Notes: generated from the letters alone by a model not told the origin. Shown: positions 29,209 to 38,216, counted from the first letter of the stretch. The stretch is 64,000 nt of DNA from Pseudovibrio brasiliensis (GCF_018282095.1 NZ_CP074126.1:4500341-4564340), one strand, 5' to 3'. Numbers and translations are program-made.

Positions 29209-30327
29209 ATGACCTACGATATAGTTGTTGTTGGTGGGGGAATTTTCGGACTCAGCGTCGCTAAAGCCGCACTCGGAAAAGGCTTGAAAGTCGCACTTCT
29301 GGAAAAGAACACGATTGCTTCAGGTGCAAGTGCTGGTCTCGTCGGCGCTTTGATGCCTCACGTTCCTAGTCAATGGAACGATAAGAAGCAGTTTCAGCTG
29401 GACGCCCTGATCGAACTCTCCGATATCGTAGCAGAGCTTGAAGAAGCCACAGGCATGTCCGTCGGCTACAGTCGTGCGGGCCGATTGATCCCGCTCTACA
29501 CCGAACACAAGCTCGAACACGCCCTCTCCCGCGTTGAAGAAAGCAAGCAGCGTTGGAGAAGCGATGAAACCGGCTTCACCTTCAACGTGGTGAAAGAAAC
29601 ACCATTTAGCGACTGGCTCACACCGGAAGCAGCACCGCTCGGCATCATCTGGGATACTCTGGCGGCACGCGCCAATCCACGCCTCGTGTCAGCTGGCCTC
29701 AAAGCTTTCCTCGAAACCCGTATCGATATCATGGAACACACTGAATTCCTCAGCTTCGATGAGACCACCAGCACCGTCTCCCTCGGCAACGGCGAGACCC
29801 TGACAACAGATCGCGTCGTTCATTCCGCAGGCTATGAAGGATTTAGGCCGCTCAGCGAAATGGCAGGCAAAACCATCGGCATGGGCGTAAAAGGACAATC
29901 CCTTCTGCTGGAATACAAAGCTGAAAAACCTCTGCCAGTAATCTACGATGATGGTATCTACGTTGTCTCCCACGCCAACGGAACGGTCGCTATCGGCTCT
30001 ACTTCAGAGCAGGAATGGACCAGCAAAGAGCCTGTAGAAGCAGACATCCAGACCATGCTCAAAAAAGCAATTGGCTTTTGCCCTTCTCTGAAAGGTGCTC
30101 CCATCATCACCCGATGGGCTGGCATCCGTCCAAAATGCAAAAAACGTGATCCATTGGTTGGCCTCATTCCAGGCACCGAGAAAACGTGGGTGGCAACCGG
30201 TGGCTTCAAAATCTCTTATGCCATCTCTCACCGCATCGCAGCTTGTCTGATGCAGGAAATGTTCCCGGAACAGGGCAAACCAATTCACCTGCCAGAGAGC
30301 TTCAAGCCTGCTTTCCACTTTGGCTAA
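29209..30327 (+). CDS. FAD-dependent oxidase, likely MnmC oxidase partner
   Basis: A 372-residue DAO-family flavoprotein. The dinucleotide-binding motif VVGGGIFGLS is at residues 7-16 and SGASAGLVGALMP follows at about 39-51, resembling the SGASG-x-GALYP region of the MnmC oxidase domain. A late WAGIRPKCKKRDPLVG and a C-terminal GGFKISYAI complete the fold. Because it is divergent from mnmD, it is a good candidate to remove the carboxymethyl group in the same tRNA modification, but a glycine or sarcosine-type oxidase cannot be excluded. Confidence 0.8.
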   Translation: MTYDIVVVGGGIFGLSVAKAALGKGLKVALLEKNTIASGASAGLVGALMPHVPSQWNDKKQFQLDALIELSDIVAELEEATGMSVGYSRAGRLIPLYTEHKLEHALSRVEESKQRWRSDETGFTFNVVKETPFSDWLTPEAAPLGIIWDTLAARANPRLVSAGLKAFLETRIDIMEHTEFLSFDETTSTVSLGNGETLTTDRVVHSAGYEGFRPLSEMAGKTIGMGVKGQSLLLEYKAEKPLPVIYDDGIYVVSHANGTVAIGSTSEQEWTSKEPVEADIQTMLKKAIGFCPSLKGAPIITRWAGIRPKCKKRDPLVGLIPGTEKTWVATGGFKISYAISHRIAACLMQEMFPEQGKPIHLPESFKPAFHFG

Positions 30328-30554
30328 AGCAACTCACTATTGCCCGTAAGAGGTTTCCCACTCCATTTCAGGGGCATACCGCTACCGGCAATTGGCATTT
30401 TTTCATGGGCTCATTGCGGAAATTAGCTCTAAATATAGAAAAATGAGGCATACTGGATCTTGCAGGTGCCTCAGTTCAAAGTTACATGAAGAACAACTCT
30501 GTTTCCTGAGCTCTGTCTTAAAGGAAGCAATTTAGAAAGTTCATCTCCGCAAAC

Positions 30555-30863
30555 TTGGAGTTTAACCAGTCCATGCGCGCTATTCTTGATGTCGTTTTCA
30601 TCATCTTAAATCTTTACACGTGGGTCATTATTGCAAACGTGATCTTCTCGTGGCTCTACGCGTTCAACGTGGTGAACTCGCACAATCAGTTCATCGCTAT
30701 GATCGGACAGACGCTCTACAATCTGACAGAGCCGCTCCTGCGACCGATCCGCCGGTTCCTGCCTGCAATGGGTGGACTGGACCTTTCACCGATTGTGCTG
30801 CTGCTCGGCATCTTTCTCATCGAGCGCGTCATCGGCCTCTATATCTACCCCTACGTCTTCTAA
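30555..30863 (+). CDS. YggT-family membrane protein
   Basis: A 102-residue membrane protein with two hydrophobic spans. The motif NPYDQFI-like segment (NSHNQFIAM), and LTEPLLRPIRRFLP in the loop between the spans are characteristic of YggT. It has been tied to osmotic tolerance and division in some species, but no exact role is known. It is three bases from the yggU-like gene, a pairing common to proteobacteria. Confidence 0.9.
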   Translation: MEFNQSMRAILDVVFIILNLYTWVIIANVIFSWLYAFNVVNSHNQFIAMIGQTLYNLTEPLLRPIRRFLPAMGGLDLSPIVLLLGIFLIERVIGLYIYPYVF

Positions 30864-30866
30864 GAA

Positions 30867-31184
30867 GTGGCAGACGAACGCCCTTGGAAACTGCAGGCTG
30901 ACGGAATTCTCATTACCGTCCGCCTCACCCCCAAATCCTCCAAAGATCAGATTGAGAAATTCGGCGTACAGTCTGACGGACGGCCGCTTGTTTTAGCGAG
31001 AGTTCGCGCAGTGCCGGAAAAGGGCGCAGCCAACAAAGCCGTTGCAGCCCTGTTTGCAAAAGCACTCTCTGTTCCAAAATCTTCAACTGAAGTGATTGCG
31101 GGCTCCACGGCCCGCATAAAAACTCTACGTGTTCTGGGTGACCCGCAGGATCTGGCAAAAAGGCTAGAAGATCATCTCTCCTAG
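30867..31184 (+). CDS. DUF167/YggU-family protein
   Basis: A 105-residue cytosolic protein beginning at a GTG three bases after the yggT stop. The family marks are RLTPKSSKD near the start and VRAVPEKGAANKA in the middle. The fold is known from structural genomics, but the function is not. It ends the small yggT-yggU unit and converges with the UPF0434 gene. Confidence 0.88.
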   Translation: MADERPWKLQADGILITVRLTPKSSKDQIEKFGVQSDGRPLVLARVRAVPEKGAANKAVAALFAKALSVPKSSTEVIAGSTARIKTLRVLGDPQDLAKRLEDHLS

Positions 31185-31196
31185 CCTTTAAAGTAT

Positions 31197-31388
31197 TTAG
31201 TCTTCCAGCTTACGTGCTTCTTCTTCCAACATGATCGGAATGCCGTTCCGAATTGGGTAAGCCAGCTTAGCAGCGCGAGAAATCAACTCCTGGTTCTCAG
31301 CGTTGTACTCAAGCGTTGTCTTCGTCACAGGGCAGACCAACAACTCCAGAAGGCGTCGGTCCAGCTGTGGCGCTTCAAATTCGCTCAT
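31197..31388 (-). CDS. Trm112/UPF0434-like small protein
   Basis: From ATG 31388 it is 63 residues with the YcaR-like core: [14 protein letters not shown] then [11 protein letters not shown]. Only one cysteine remains of a typical zinc-binding set, as in many bacterial members. Eukaryotic and archaeal Trm112 activates methyltransferases; the role in bacteria is not settled. It lies 33 bases after the Lon-N domain gene on the same strand. Confidence 0.88.
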   Translation of the reverse strand: MSEFEAPQLDRRLLELLVCPVTKTTLEYNAENQELISRAAKLAYPIRNGIPIMLEEEARKLED

Positions 31389-31421
31389 AGAGCCCTCATT
31401 CATTTCTTATCATTACCTGCA

Positions 31422-32111
31422 TCACTGAAGAGTGCTGCCAGCACCACCATTGCCACGTGCCAGCTCCACTTCAGCCAGCGCAATCAGCGTATCCGCACGC
31501 ACTTTCAGATTCTCTGTTTCCAACAGAGCCTGCTTCTCTTTAGGTCCATAAGGACTCATCATGCACAGCGCATTGACCAATACCTCGGTCGAAGCAGAAT
31601 TCACGCTATCCCAGTCCGCTTCCAGATCATTCACGCTCAAATACTCCTTGAGCGTTGAAAGCAGCAGCTCACGGTCCACATCGTCTTCACCAAGGCCTGT
31701 CTTCAGATCACTGGCAAATCGGGTCGGATCCACATGCCCACGACGGAACGGCGCACGCTCTTCCAACTCACCACGAAGCTCAAAGCGGGAAACACCGGAA
31801 AGTGTAATCAGATAGCGGCCATCGCCACTCTCCTGGAAACCAGTAATACGCCCCATACAGCCAACGGTGCAAAGCTTTGGCCGTCCGGCCAGCTCTTCAT
31901 CGCTTGTATCAAACTGCGGCTGAATCACACCAATCATCCGGTCAGTGCGCAAAGCACTGTCGATCATCGCGGTGTAGCGCGGCTCAAAAACATTGAGAGG
32001 CATATGGGAGCGCGGGAGCAAGATAGCTCCCGGCAAAACAAACAACGGCACAACCTGCGGCAGATCATCCAGACCTGCGTAGGTCGCATTTCCAACAGTC
32101 ATCGAGGCCAC
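31422..32111 (-). CDS. Lon substrate-binding-domain protein
   Basis: A 229-residue protein consisting of only the N-terminal domain of Lon protease (PUA-like fold): VVPLFVLPGAILLPRSHMPL followed by FEPRY is the typical opening. There is no ATPase or protease part, so it may bind substrates or other partners. It sits 34 bases downstream of the thioredoxin-TPR gene on the same strand, suggesting a shared transcript and a shared quality-control role. Confidence 0.88.
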   Translation of the reverse strand: MASMTVGNATYAGLDDLPQVVPLFVLPGAILLPRSHMPLNVFEPRYTAMIDSALRTDRMIGVIQPQFDTSDEELAGRPKLCTVGCMGRITGFQESGDGRYLITLSGVSRFELRGELEERAPFRRGHVDPTRFASDLKTGLGEDDVDRELLLSTLKEYLSVNDLEADWDSVNSASTEVLVNALCMMSPYGPKEKQALLETENLKVRADTLIALAEVELARGNGGAGSTLQ

Positions 32112-32145
32112 TTAAGTGCTCTCCGCTCTTATCATTAGGCCAAGA

Positions 32146-33141
32146 TTACGAGAATAAAATTGAGGAGAGTTTACGGCGACCATAAACAGCACCTGCATCT
32201 TTGAAGCCCCAGGCCTCAAAAAACTGCAGCAACTGCTTGCGTGCACCATCTTCATTCCACTCGCGGTCACGGCGAATAATTTCAATCAGCTCATCAACAG
32301 CACCGGTCTTGTCGCCCTTGCCGCTCAATGCAAGCGCAAGGTCAAAACGGGCTTGATGATCATCTGCATTTGCTTCCACACGCCCACGCAGCTCAGAAAG
32401 GTCATCCAGTCCTTCAGACTGTTCAGCCAGTTCCAACGCAGCCTTAGCCGCAATAAACTGCTGAGAATCCTGCTTATCTTCCGGAACCATATCGAGCATC
32501 TGCTTGGCATGTTCTTTCTCACCTAGAGCGAGATAGCACATAGCAAGGCCGCTCAGTGCATGCACGTTACCAGCATCAATGGAAAGCGCGCCACCGTAAA
32601 GCTGCGCAGCTTCTGGATAGCCTTCCGCATCACGAAGCTCATCAGCCTTCTCAAGCATCACTTCCAGATCGCTCGGACCAATCTTCACACCGATACGGTC
32701 GAGGAACTTTTTAACTTCCCCCTCGGTCTGCGCGCCCATGAAGCCATCAACAGGCTGGCCACCTTTAAACGCAAACACAGCCGGGATCGACTGAACACCC
32801 ATCTGACCCGCAACTTCCGGGTACTCTTCGATGTTCATCTTCACCAGCTTAACAGCACCGTTCGCTTCCTTGACCACTTTCTCAAGCGTCGGAGTAAGCT
32901 GTTTACACGGACCACACCAAGGTGCCCAGAAATCAACGAGAACAACCTGATTACGGGAGCCCTCGATTACATCCTGCACAAAGGTCTGAGTGGTCGTATC
33001 TACAATCAAGTCAGCCGCAGCTGCAGGAGCAGTGGATGGAGAAGCCGCACCAGCCTGTGTGTTAGTCTGGTAACCACCGCCATATCCACCACCAAGGGAG
33101 CCTCCAAAGCTACCACCTACGGAATAACCGGATCCACTCAT
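32146..33141 (-). CDS. thioredoxin-TPR co-chaperone (CnoX/YbbN-like)
   Basis: A 331-residue protein. Residues 1-45 are a glycine-rich, repetitive extension (GGSFGGSLGGGYGGGY), followed by a thioredoxin domain with an active-site WCGPC near residues 75-79, and a C-terminal region of TPR-like helical repeats (about 155-320). In E. coli CnoX protects unfolded proteins during oxidative stress and passes them to chaperones; there the site is SxxC, whereas here a full redox CGPC pair is kept. The glycine-rich start is unusual. Confidence 0.87.
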   Translation of the reverse strand: MSGSGYSVGGSFGGSLGGGYGGGYQTNTQAGAASPSTAPAAAADLIVDTTTQTFVQDVIEGSRNQVVLVDFWAPWCGPCKQLTPTLEKVVKEANGAVKLVKMNIEEYPEVAGQMGVQSIPAVFAFKGGQPVDGFMGAQTEGEVKKFLDRIGVKIGPSDLEVMLEKADELRDAEGYPEAAQLYGGALSIDAGNVHALSGLAMCYLALGEKEHAKQMLDMVPEDKQDSQQFIAAKAALELAEQSEGLDDLSELRGRVEANADDHQARFDLALALSGKGDKTGAVDELIEIIRRDREWNEDGARKQLLQFFEAWGFKDAGAVYGRRKLSSILFS

Positions 33142-33262
33142 TATCTTGACCCTTTACCTGAACTGGGAGCTGCTTTTATCAGCGCTCCGCATATCAAAAT
33201 CTTTAACTGCTGCCTAAAATGGTCTTAGACGAGACCAATTACAATTGGCGATCACTCAGTTT

Positions 33263-33790
33263 TTATAGATCTTCAGTGACTTTCTGCGCCTCTGCAGACA
33301 CCGCAAGCACTCTGGCATCATGCCCACATGCCTTTGCAAATGCCATCAACCCATCTGCCGAAATCGCTGTAGAAGCGTTGTTCAGCAGCGGATGGAAGTT
33401 CAGAACTTCCTGCTCCATCATGTCCGCGTCAAACACAACAGAAACCCGCTGCGCCTCGCGATCATTGATCAGAGAAAACGGCGTCACAGATCCCGGCGTT
33501 ACACCCAGAACCTCTTCCAACAGATCAGCCTTACCAAAAGAAACACGACCAGATGCACCAATGATGCTGGAGATCTTTTTCAGATCAATCGTAGCATCAT
33601 GAAGCGCAACAACCAAAAAGAGATTCCCCTTCTTGTCTTTCAGAAAGAGGTTTTTGGTGTGCCCACCAGGAATACGATCATGCAAGTCAGCAGACTCAGC
33701 AACCGTGAAAACCGGTTCATGATCAATGGTAGAAACCGGAATATTCAGCTCTTCCAAAAAGGACATCAGTTGCGAACGGCTTGCTGGCAT
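33263..33790 (-). CDS. YbaK/ProX-type tRNA-editing protein
   Basis: From the ATG at 33790 (MPASRSQL) it is 175 residues; a longer frame upstream is not family-like. The YbaK/ProRS-editing fold is shown by VSTIDHEPVFT, GGHTKNLFLKDKKG and the GSVTPFSLIND stretch. Free-standing relatives remove wrongly attached alanine (or similar) from tRNA-Pro. The gene is upstream of the thioredoxin gene on the same strand, 121 bases apart. Confidence 0.88.
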   Translation of the reverse strand: MPASRSQLMSFLEELNIPVSTIDHEPVFTVAESADLHDRIPGGHTKNLFLKDKKGNLFLVVALHDATIDLKKISSIIGASGRVSFGKADLLEEVLGVTPGSVTPFSLINDREAQRVSVVFDADMMEQEVLNFHPLLNNASTAISADGLMAFAKACGHDARVLAVSAEAQKVTEDL

Positions 33791-33867
33791 GTAGAAGAAC
33801 CTCCCCAAAGTCTCTGAGATAAACCAAGTATTTGCCACATAAATGCTGCACCGTTTTAAGGCACCCA

Positions 33868-33904
33868 TAAAAAAAGGCAAGCAGTCCATAAGAACTGCCT
33901 GCCT
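33868..33904 (-). terminator. terminator of the dihaem peroxidase gene
   Basis: On the minus strand AGGCAGGCAGT and ACTGCTTGCCT form an 11-base stem with one wobble pair, followed by TTTTTTT. It lies 27 bases beyond the peroxidase stop. Confidence 0.88.
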
Positions 33905-33931
33905 CTCGCAAACCGGGGGCGAATAGTTTGC

Positions 33932-34996
33932 TTAGTGAGCCGTCATGACAGACGGATCAGGGAGTGGTGTAGAATCTGTCCGAACCGGAAGGATCGGATA
34001 CTCAACAACCGGCTGCTCACCTGTAAGGGTCTTCAGGAAAGCAGTAATCGCATCAATATCTTCATCAGTCAGTTCTGCACCCAGCTGAGAGCTGGCCATA
34101 ATGGCAACTGCCTGTTTCAGATCCCAAACTTTACCAGAATGGAAGTAAGGGGCTGTCAGCTCGATGTTACGCAGTGGAGATGCACGGAAAACGTACTCTT
34201 CCTCAGCGGTTTGAGTGACAGCAAAGCGGCCTTTGTCGTTTACCGGAAGAACATCAGCTCCTGGTTTCTCAACCACACCAAATGGGTAGTACCCTTCACC
34301 ACCAATGTTCACACCACCATGACAAGCCGCACAGCCGGTGTCCATAAACGCTTGAAGTCCCTGCTTTTCCTGAGCACTGAGCGCGTTTTCATTGCCCTCA
34401 AGGAACAGGTCAAACTTGGATGCAGGCGTGATCAGGGTTGCCTCATAAGCTTCAATAGCCTTCGCCATGTTGTCGAAGTTCGTCGCTTTATCTTCACCGG
34501 GAAATGCTCTTGCAAACTGCTCGGTGTAGCCAGGCATACTGTTCAGCACAGCTTCAACCCGCTCTGGCGTACTGGCCATTTCAACACCAGCCTGCACAGG
34601 GCCTTTTGCCTGCTCCTTCAGGTCTTCAGCACGACCATCCCAGAACTGAGCAAGGTTGAACACAGCATTCAGAACGGTAGGCGCATTGCGCGGCCCCTTC
34701 TGCCATCCATGGCCGATGGATGTTTCCAGATTGTCATCCCCACCCATGCCAAGGTTGTGACAACTGTTGCACGACAACAAACCAGAGAGCGATAACCGCG
34801 GATCAAAAAACAGCTTGCGCCCCAGATCGATTTTTTCGCGGGTGATTGTGTTGCCTTTTACAGCAGGTACAGCGTGCGGGATCGGCTTGAAGTAAGAGCG
34901 CGCCTCTTCCAACAACTCAGACTGAGCCAAGGCTCCTCCCTGAGCAGCTAAGCTGAGAACAGATGCGCCAATCAATGTCTTAATTATAGCTCGCAT
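33932..34996 (-). CDS. dihaem cytochrome c peroxidase
   Basis: Periplasmic peroxidase of the CcpA/MauG family, which reduces hydrogen peroxide with electrons from cytochrome c. The ATG at 34996 follows GGAGGAATTC and gives 354 residues; longer frames lack a family start. The signal peptide ends near ALAQ (residue 25). Two haem attachment sites are visible: CNSCH at 76-80 and CAACH at 222-226. Three TTAGA-N-TCTAA palindromes lie upstream, suggesting control by iron or haem status. Confidence 0.93.
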   Translation of the reverse strand: MRAIIKTLIGASVLSLAAQGGALAQSELLEEARSYFKPIPHAVPAVKGNTITREKIDLGRKLFFDPRLSLSGLLSCNSCHNLGMGGDDNLETSIGHGWQKGPRNAPTVLNAVFNLAQFWDGRAEDLKEQAKGPVQAGVEMASTPERVEAVLNSMPGYTEQFARAFPGEDKATNFDNMAKAIEAYEATLITPASKFDLFLEGNENALSAQEKQGLQAFMDTGCAACHGGVNIGGEGYYPFGVVEKPGADVLPVNDKGRFAVTQTAEEEYVFRASPLRNIELTAPYFHSGKVWDLKQAVAIMASSQLGAELTDEDIDAITAFLKTLTGEQPVVEYPILPVRTDSTPLPDPSVMTAH

Positions 34997-35027
34997 GAAT
35001 TCCTCCATCATCACGAGATAACGGATT

Positions 35028-35256
35028 TTAGAATCGCTATAAACAAAAGCACATTGATGCAACCGCTTGACATTTACTATAGGATTTTCAAAACTAAAAA
35101 CCCCACATAACGCTACCCACAGCGATGCAATATTTAGATTTATAAAAAACATTCAGAATATGAATTGAGTGTATACTTATAAATACTTCAATATTAGAAA
35201 AGTCTAATCATACAGCATGCACAGTTCATCTCTTTTTGAATTTAGAATAACTCTAA
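35028..35256 (-). promoter_or_regulatory. three Irr-like palindromes upstream of the peroxidase
   Basis: TTAGA-ATAAC-TCTAA (35242-35256) and ATTAGA-AAAG-TCTAAT (35193-35208) are perfect inverted repeats, and TTAGA-ATCGC-TATAA (35028-35042) is a one-mismatch copy 32 bases before the start codon. They resemble the iron-control element bound by Irr in alphaproteobacteria (TTTAGAA-N-TTCTAAA type). The rest of the roughly 775-base gap up to the first tRNA-Gly is AT-rich, with a 106-codon frame (35356-35676) that I do not believe is a gene. Confidence 0.45.
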
Positions 35257-35691
35257 TATAGTATTCTGATTGAGTACTCTCAAACCCTGCAACTTGCGTT
35301 TCCTAAGGGCAGCACTGGATCGCTGAAAAAGTTCTCAGCAAGTATACAAATCTGTATGTGCGACATACTGCCCCCACTTACAAAATGTGATCTCTTCCAA
35401 TCAGCTACAGTTTTCTTTGCCATGATCTCGCGGTGTTTTTCCCGGTTGGACAAAAAATTTCCTGATCCCATTGAGATATATGAGAGAACTAATTTCTTTT
35501 TTGCAGCTCATCGCCTCAATTTTCGACAAAATCACATAGGTTATTTTGAGCTGATGCAATTATTTCCACAACAGGAAAAACACCTTATAATTTCATGTAA
35601 GCTATTGTATTTAAACACATTACAAGATCAGCTTCACAACAGTTACGTCCACAAGCACTTGGAAATCCCACAATGAATTTCAAATTCCTTG

Positions 35692-35720
35692 TTGCATTCA
35701 CCCCGAGCTTTTGTCATATA
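35692..35720 (+). promoter_or_regulatory. candidate promoter of the tRNA-Gly pair
   Basis: TTGCAT (35692-35697) and CATATA (35715-35720) are 17 bases apart and end about 50 bases before the first tRNA. Confidence 0.4.
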
Positions 35721-35771
35721 GCTCCCACCTCACCGACGGGGCCGCAACAAACGGTCCTAGCGAAACAGAAT

Positions 35772-35846
35772 GCGGGCGTAGCTCAGGGGTAGAGCATAAC
35801 CTTGCCAAGGTTAGGGTCGTGAGTTCGAATCTCATCGCCCGCTCCA
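35772..35846 (+). tRNA. tRNA-Gly (anticodon GCC), copy 1
   Basis: The acceptor GCGGGCG pairs with CGCCCGC; a T discriminator and CCA are encoded (35843-35846). The anticodon stem TAACC/GGTTA holds GCC at 35804-35806. The T stem is GTGAG/CTCAT. Length 75 nt. Confidence 0.97.
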
Positions 35847-35894
35847 GTTTCTCTAAGAAACTGAGTTTTCGCGAAGTTGGAATTTTTTGGATAT

Positions 35895-35969
35895 GCGGGC
35901 GTAGCTCAGGGGTAGAGCATAACCTTGCCAAGGTTAGGGTCGGGCGTTCGAATCGCCTCGCCCGCTCCA
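35895..35969 (+). tRNA. tRNA-Gly (anticodon GCC), copy 2
   Basis: Identical to copy 1 except in the T stem, which is GGGCG/CGCCT. The changes are paired, so the stem stays intact. Anticodon GCC is at 35927-35929 and CCA at 35967-35969. The two copies are 48 bases apart and share a terminator. Confidence 0.97.
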
Positions 35970-35981
35970 AAAAAACAAAAG

Positions 35982-36004
35982 AACCGCCGCAAGGCGGTTT
36001 TTTG
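35982..36004 (+). terminator. terminator of the tRNA-Gly pair
   Basis: AACCGCC-GCAA-GGCGGTT is followed by TTTTTG, 12 bases after the second tRNA. Confidence 0.92.
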
Positions 36005-36034
36005 TTATCTGGACTTCTCTTTCCATACAAAGCA

Positions 36035-37156
36035 CTACACGGTTTCTTCCTCTTCCAGCCAAGGAGGGAATGGTGTGTTCTCAGCAGACATGATGTTCAT
36101 GAACTGCGATTGAAAATAATTCGTCCGTCCCAACACAGGCATGAACTTCTGCCGGAAAAGACGAATAGCAGTATTGTTGGAAGCCAGAAACCGCGTCCCA
36201 GAATCCACCGTCTTCAAAACGTCTGCTGCAACTGGCCTGCGATCCAACATATATTGATGCGTATGACCCGTTGAAACCTGCCAGGCCAGCCACGCAGCAT
36301 CCTCGATCCCTAAGTTCATCCCTCGCCCACCAAATGGTGAGTGTACATGCGCAGCATCCCCGACCAGAAACACGCGGCCTTTCTGGTATAGGTTCACCAG
36401 CCTGTGCGAGATGCGAAAGGTTGATTTCCAGTTGACCTTATTGACCTTCAGGATCGGCGGCATGTTCTCCAACGGATCAACATGATCCGCAACGATCCTC
36501 GCCCGCGTTGCAGAAAACGGGATGACTCCAAAGATATTCGGCGACCGATCAAACATAGTCGGCCCATCCATGGAAAGCGTCGGCTCCAGCTCCACATCTG
36601 CCAGCCCCCAATCCTGCGGGTAGGAGCTGCCTGAGAAGGTTAATCCCATCTGTGAACGTACAACAGAGTGCGCCCCATCAGCACCAATCACCATCGGCGG
36701 ATGAAGCACTTCTTCTTTACCGCTGCTTGTTTCAAGCACAGCAGTAACCTTGTCATCCTTCTGCTCCAACCGCAGCAGCTCACATTCCCGTTCAACCGGA
36801 ATGCCTTGCTCAGTCAAATGCCGCTCTAAAATAGTCTCGGTCTCATACTGAGGCAGAGCCAGCATGAAATTGAAAGGCCCACCCAACTCAGAAAGGTCTA
36901 CTTCCAGCAGCTCGTCACTCGGCCCACGAAAATGGACATGGTTCATCCGCCAACCCTTCTCCAGCAACCTGTCAGTCACACCGGAAGGCGTCAGTATTTG
37001 CATTGTTCTGGGATTGATGGCGAGTGCGCGGGACTGTGCATGAGGACGCGAGTTCTTATCGATGATGCGGGGCGTAAACCCACGCCGCTTCAACTCAATT
37101 GCAGCAGTCAGCCCACTGGGCCCTGCTCCAACAATCAAAATGCGTCCTCTTTGCAT
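36035..37156 (-). CDS. FAD-dependent aromatic-type monooxygenase
   Basis: A 373-residue class A flavoprotein monooxygenase. The FAD-binding GAGPSG is at residues 9-14, the DG motif (VIGADGAHS) lies in the middle, and the GDAAH-x-SPFGGRGMN motif is in the C-terminal half. Related enzymes hydroxylate phenols or similar rings with NAD(P)H and oxygen. It is a single-domain member without the C-terminal thioredoxin-like domain of phenol hydroxylases. The substrate is unknown. Confidence 0.85.
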   Translation of the reverse strand: MQRGRILIVGAGPSGLTAAIELKRRGFTPRIIDKNSRPHAQSRALAINPRTMQILTPSGVTDRLLEKGWRMNHVHFRGPSDELLEVDLSELGGPFNFMLALPQYETETILERHLTEQGIPVERECELLRLEQKDDKVTAVLETSSGKEEVLHPPMVIGADGAHSVVRSQMGLTFSGSSYPQDWGLADVELEPTLSMDGPTMFDRSPNIFGVIPFSATRARIVADHVDPLENMPPILKVNKVNWKSTFRISHRLVNLYQKGRVFLVGDAAHVHSPFGGRGMNLGIEDAAWLAWQVSTGHTHQYMLDRRPVAADVLKTVDSGTRFLASNNTAIRLFRQKFMPVLGRTNYFQSQFMNIMSAENTPFPPWLEEEETV

Positions 37157-37328
37157 TGCAATCCTACCGTACAGAAGGCTTTACACGGCAAGCTTATGCA
37201 AAAGACGCTGTTGGAGCGTTGAACCAGTAGCGCGAACTTTAATCACTCTTGGAGGAGCCTGTTTGCCCTTCTTGACCAGGCATAGGATTTAGCGTTTACC
37301 TGCGCCATCAAGCTCTAAAGGATGGTTA

Positions 37329-37739
37329 TTGATGACAACGCCCTGCCCGTGCCAATCAGGAAAAGACTTCGAAGTCTGCTGTCAGCCTTTTCTGGAAGGC
37401 AAAGCCCTGCCTGAAACCGCGGAGCAACTAATGCGCTCCCGCTACAGCGCTTATGCGACACAGAACGTTGATTACCTGAAAGAAACACTCTGGCCGCGCT
37501 ATCAGAAAGCCTTCAGCCCTATCGAAATTGCCGAATACGCCCAACAAACCCAATGGGTTGGCCTCGAAATTCTGGCAACCGAAAAGGGTCAGGCTGACGA
37601 CGCTAAAGGCAGCGTCCTGTTCTGCGCCAAATATCTGGCCCACGGGCAATTTGGAGAACAGCGCGAACTCAGCCTCTTCAAAAAACGTAAAGGCCGCTGG
37701 TACTACGTTGAACCTTTAGAAGAAGGTGCTCGCCTCTAA
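37329..37739 (+). CDS. YchJ-family SEC-C protein
   Basis: A 136-residue protein with the UPF0225/YchJ pattern: an N-terminal SEC-C-like metal motif (CPCQSGKDFEVCC) followed by an LMRSRYSAYA helix and an NTF2-like fold ending in WYYVEPLE. Four cysteines in the first motif should bind zinc. The function is not known. A terminator follows. Confidence 0.88.
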   Translation: MMTTPCPCQSGKDFEVCCQPFLEGKALPETAEQLMRSRYSAYATQNVDYLKETLWPRYQKAFSPIEIAEYAQQTQWVGLEILATEKGQADDAKGSVLFCAKYLAHGQFGEQRELSLFKKRKGRWYYVEPLEEGARL

Positions 37740-37773
37740 AGGCACTTTTCTCATTCTATAGACGCAATTTCTG

Positions 37774-37808
37774 ACGAAGACCCACACGAAAGCGAGGTCT
37801 TCGTTTTA
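37774..37808 (+). terminator. terminator after the YchJ gene
   Basis: ACGAAGACC and GGTCTTCGT form a nine-base stem followed by TTTAC. The following 400 bases up to the next gene hold nothing else that I can recognise. Confidence 0.7.
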
Positions 37809-38216
37809 CTTGATGCATAAAGCTGGCTCACATCAGCCAATACTCCTCCCCGGCACCAACTGAAGCTCTAAAACTAGGCCCAAAGTGGAAGGCATGACCG
37901 AGGGTAATCCTCGCTTAATCAGGCCTAATCCGTCCATTTCAGCTCATTTCAGAGTGCATTTCCTAAGCCAGCTACGAGTTTCCCACACCTTTAGGTTGCA
38001 CGCCTTGGCACCCCTCTTTTTCCGATAAACATACCTTTGCGTAACGACTTAGCAGAATCGCTACAAGGTTCGCACCAGCTCCACTGCATCCAATCTTATT
38101 AAAATTCGAAAAAAAACTATTTCAAAATATCAGATTCTATGTGTATGACGCACAAATACAAACACACATCGGACATCTTATAAATGAACGTGATTCACGC
38201 TAATAGAATGGAATTC

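Noticed and set aside
33935-34795. A 286-codon open frame opposite the dihaem peroxidase
   Set aside because: It is antisense to a clear gene with both haem motifs; its product has no domain and is rich in unlikely residues.
35356-35676. A 106-codon open frame between the peroxidase and the tRNA-Gly genes
   Set aside because: No ribosome-binding site, no domain, and the AT-rich region has frames on both strands. A real gene cannot be excluded but is not supported.
35772-35969. The two tRNA-Gly copies as a direct repeat or CRISPR-like element
   Set aside because: They are complete tRNAs with paired stems and CCA ends, so the repeat is explained.
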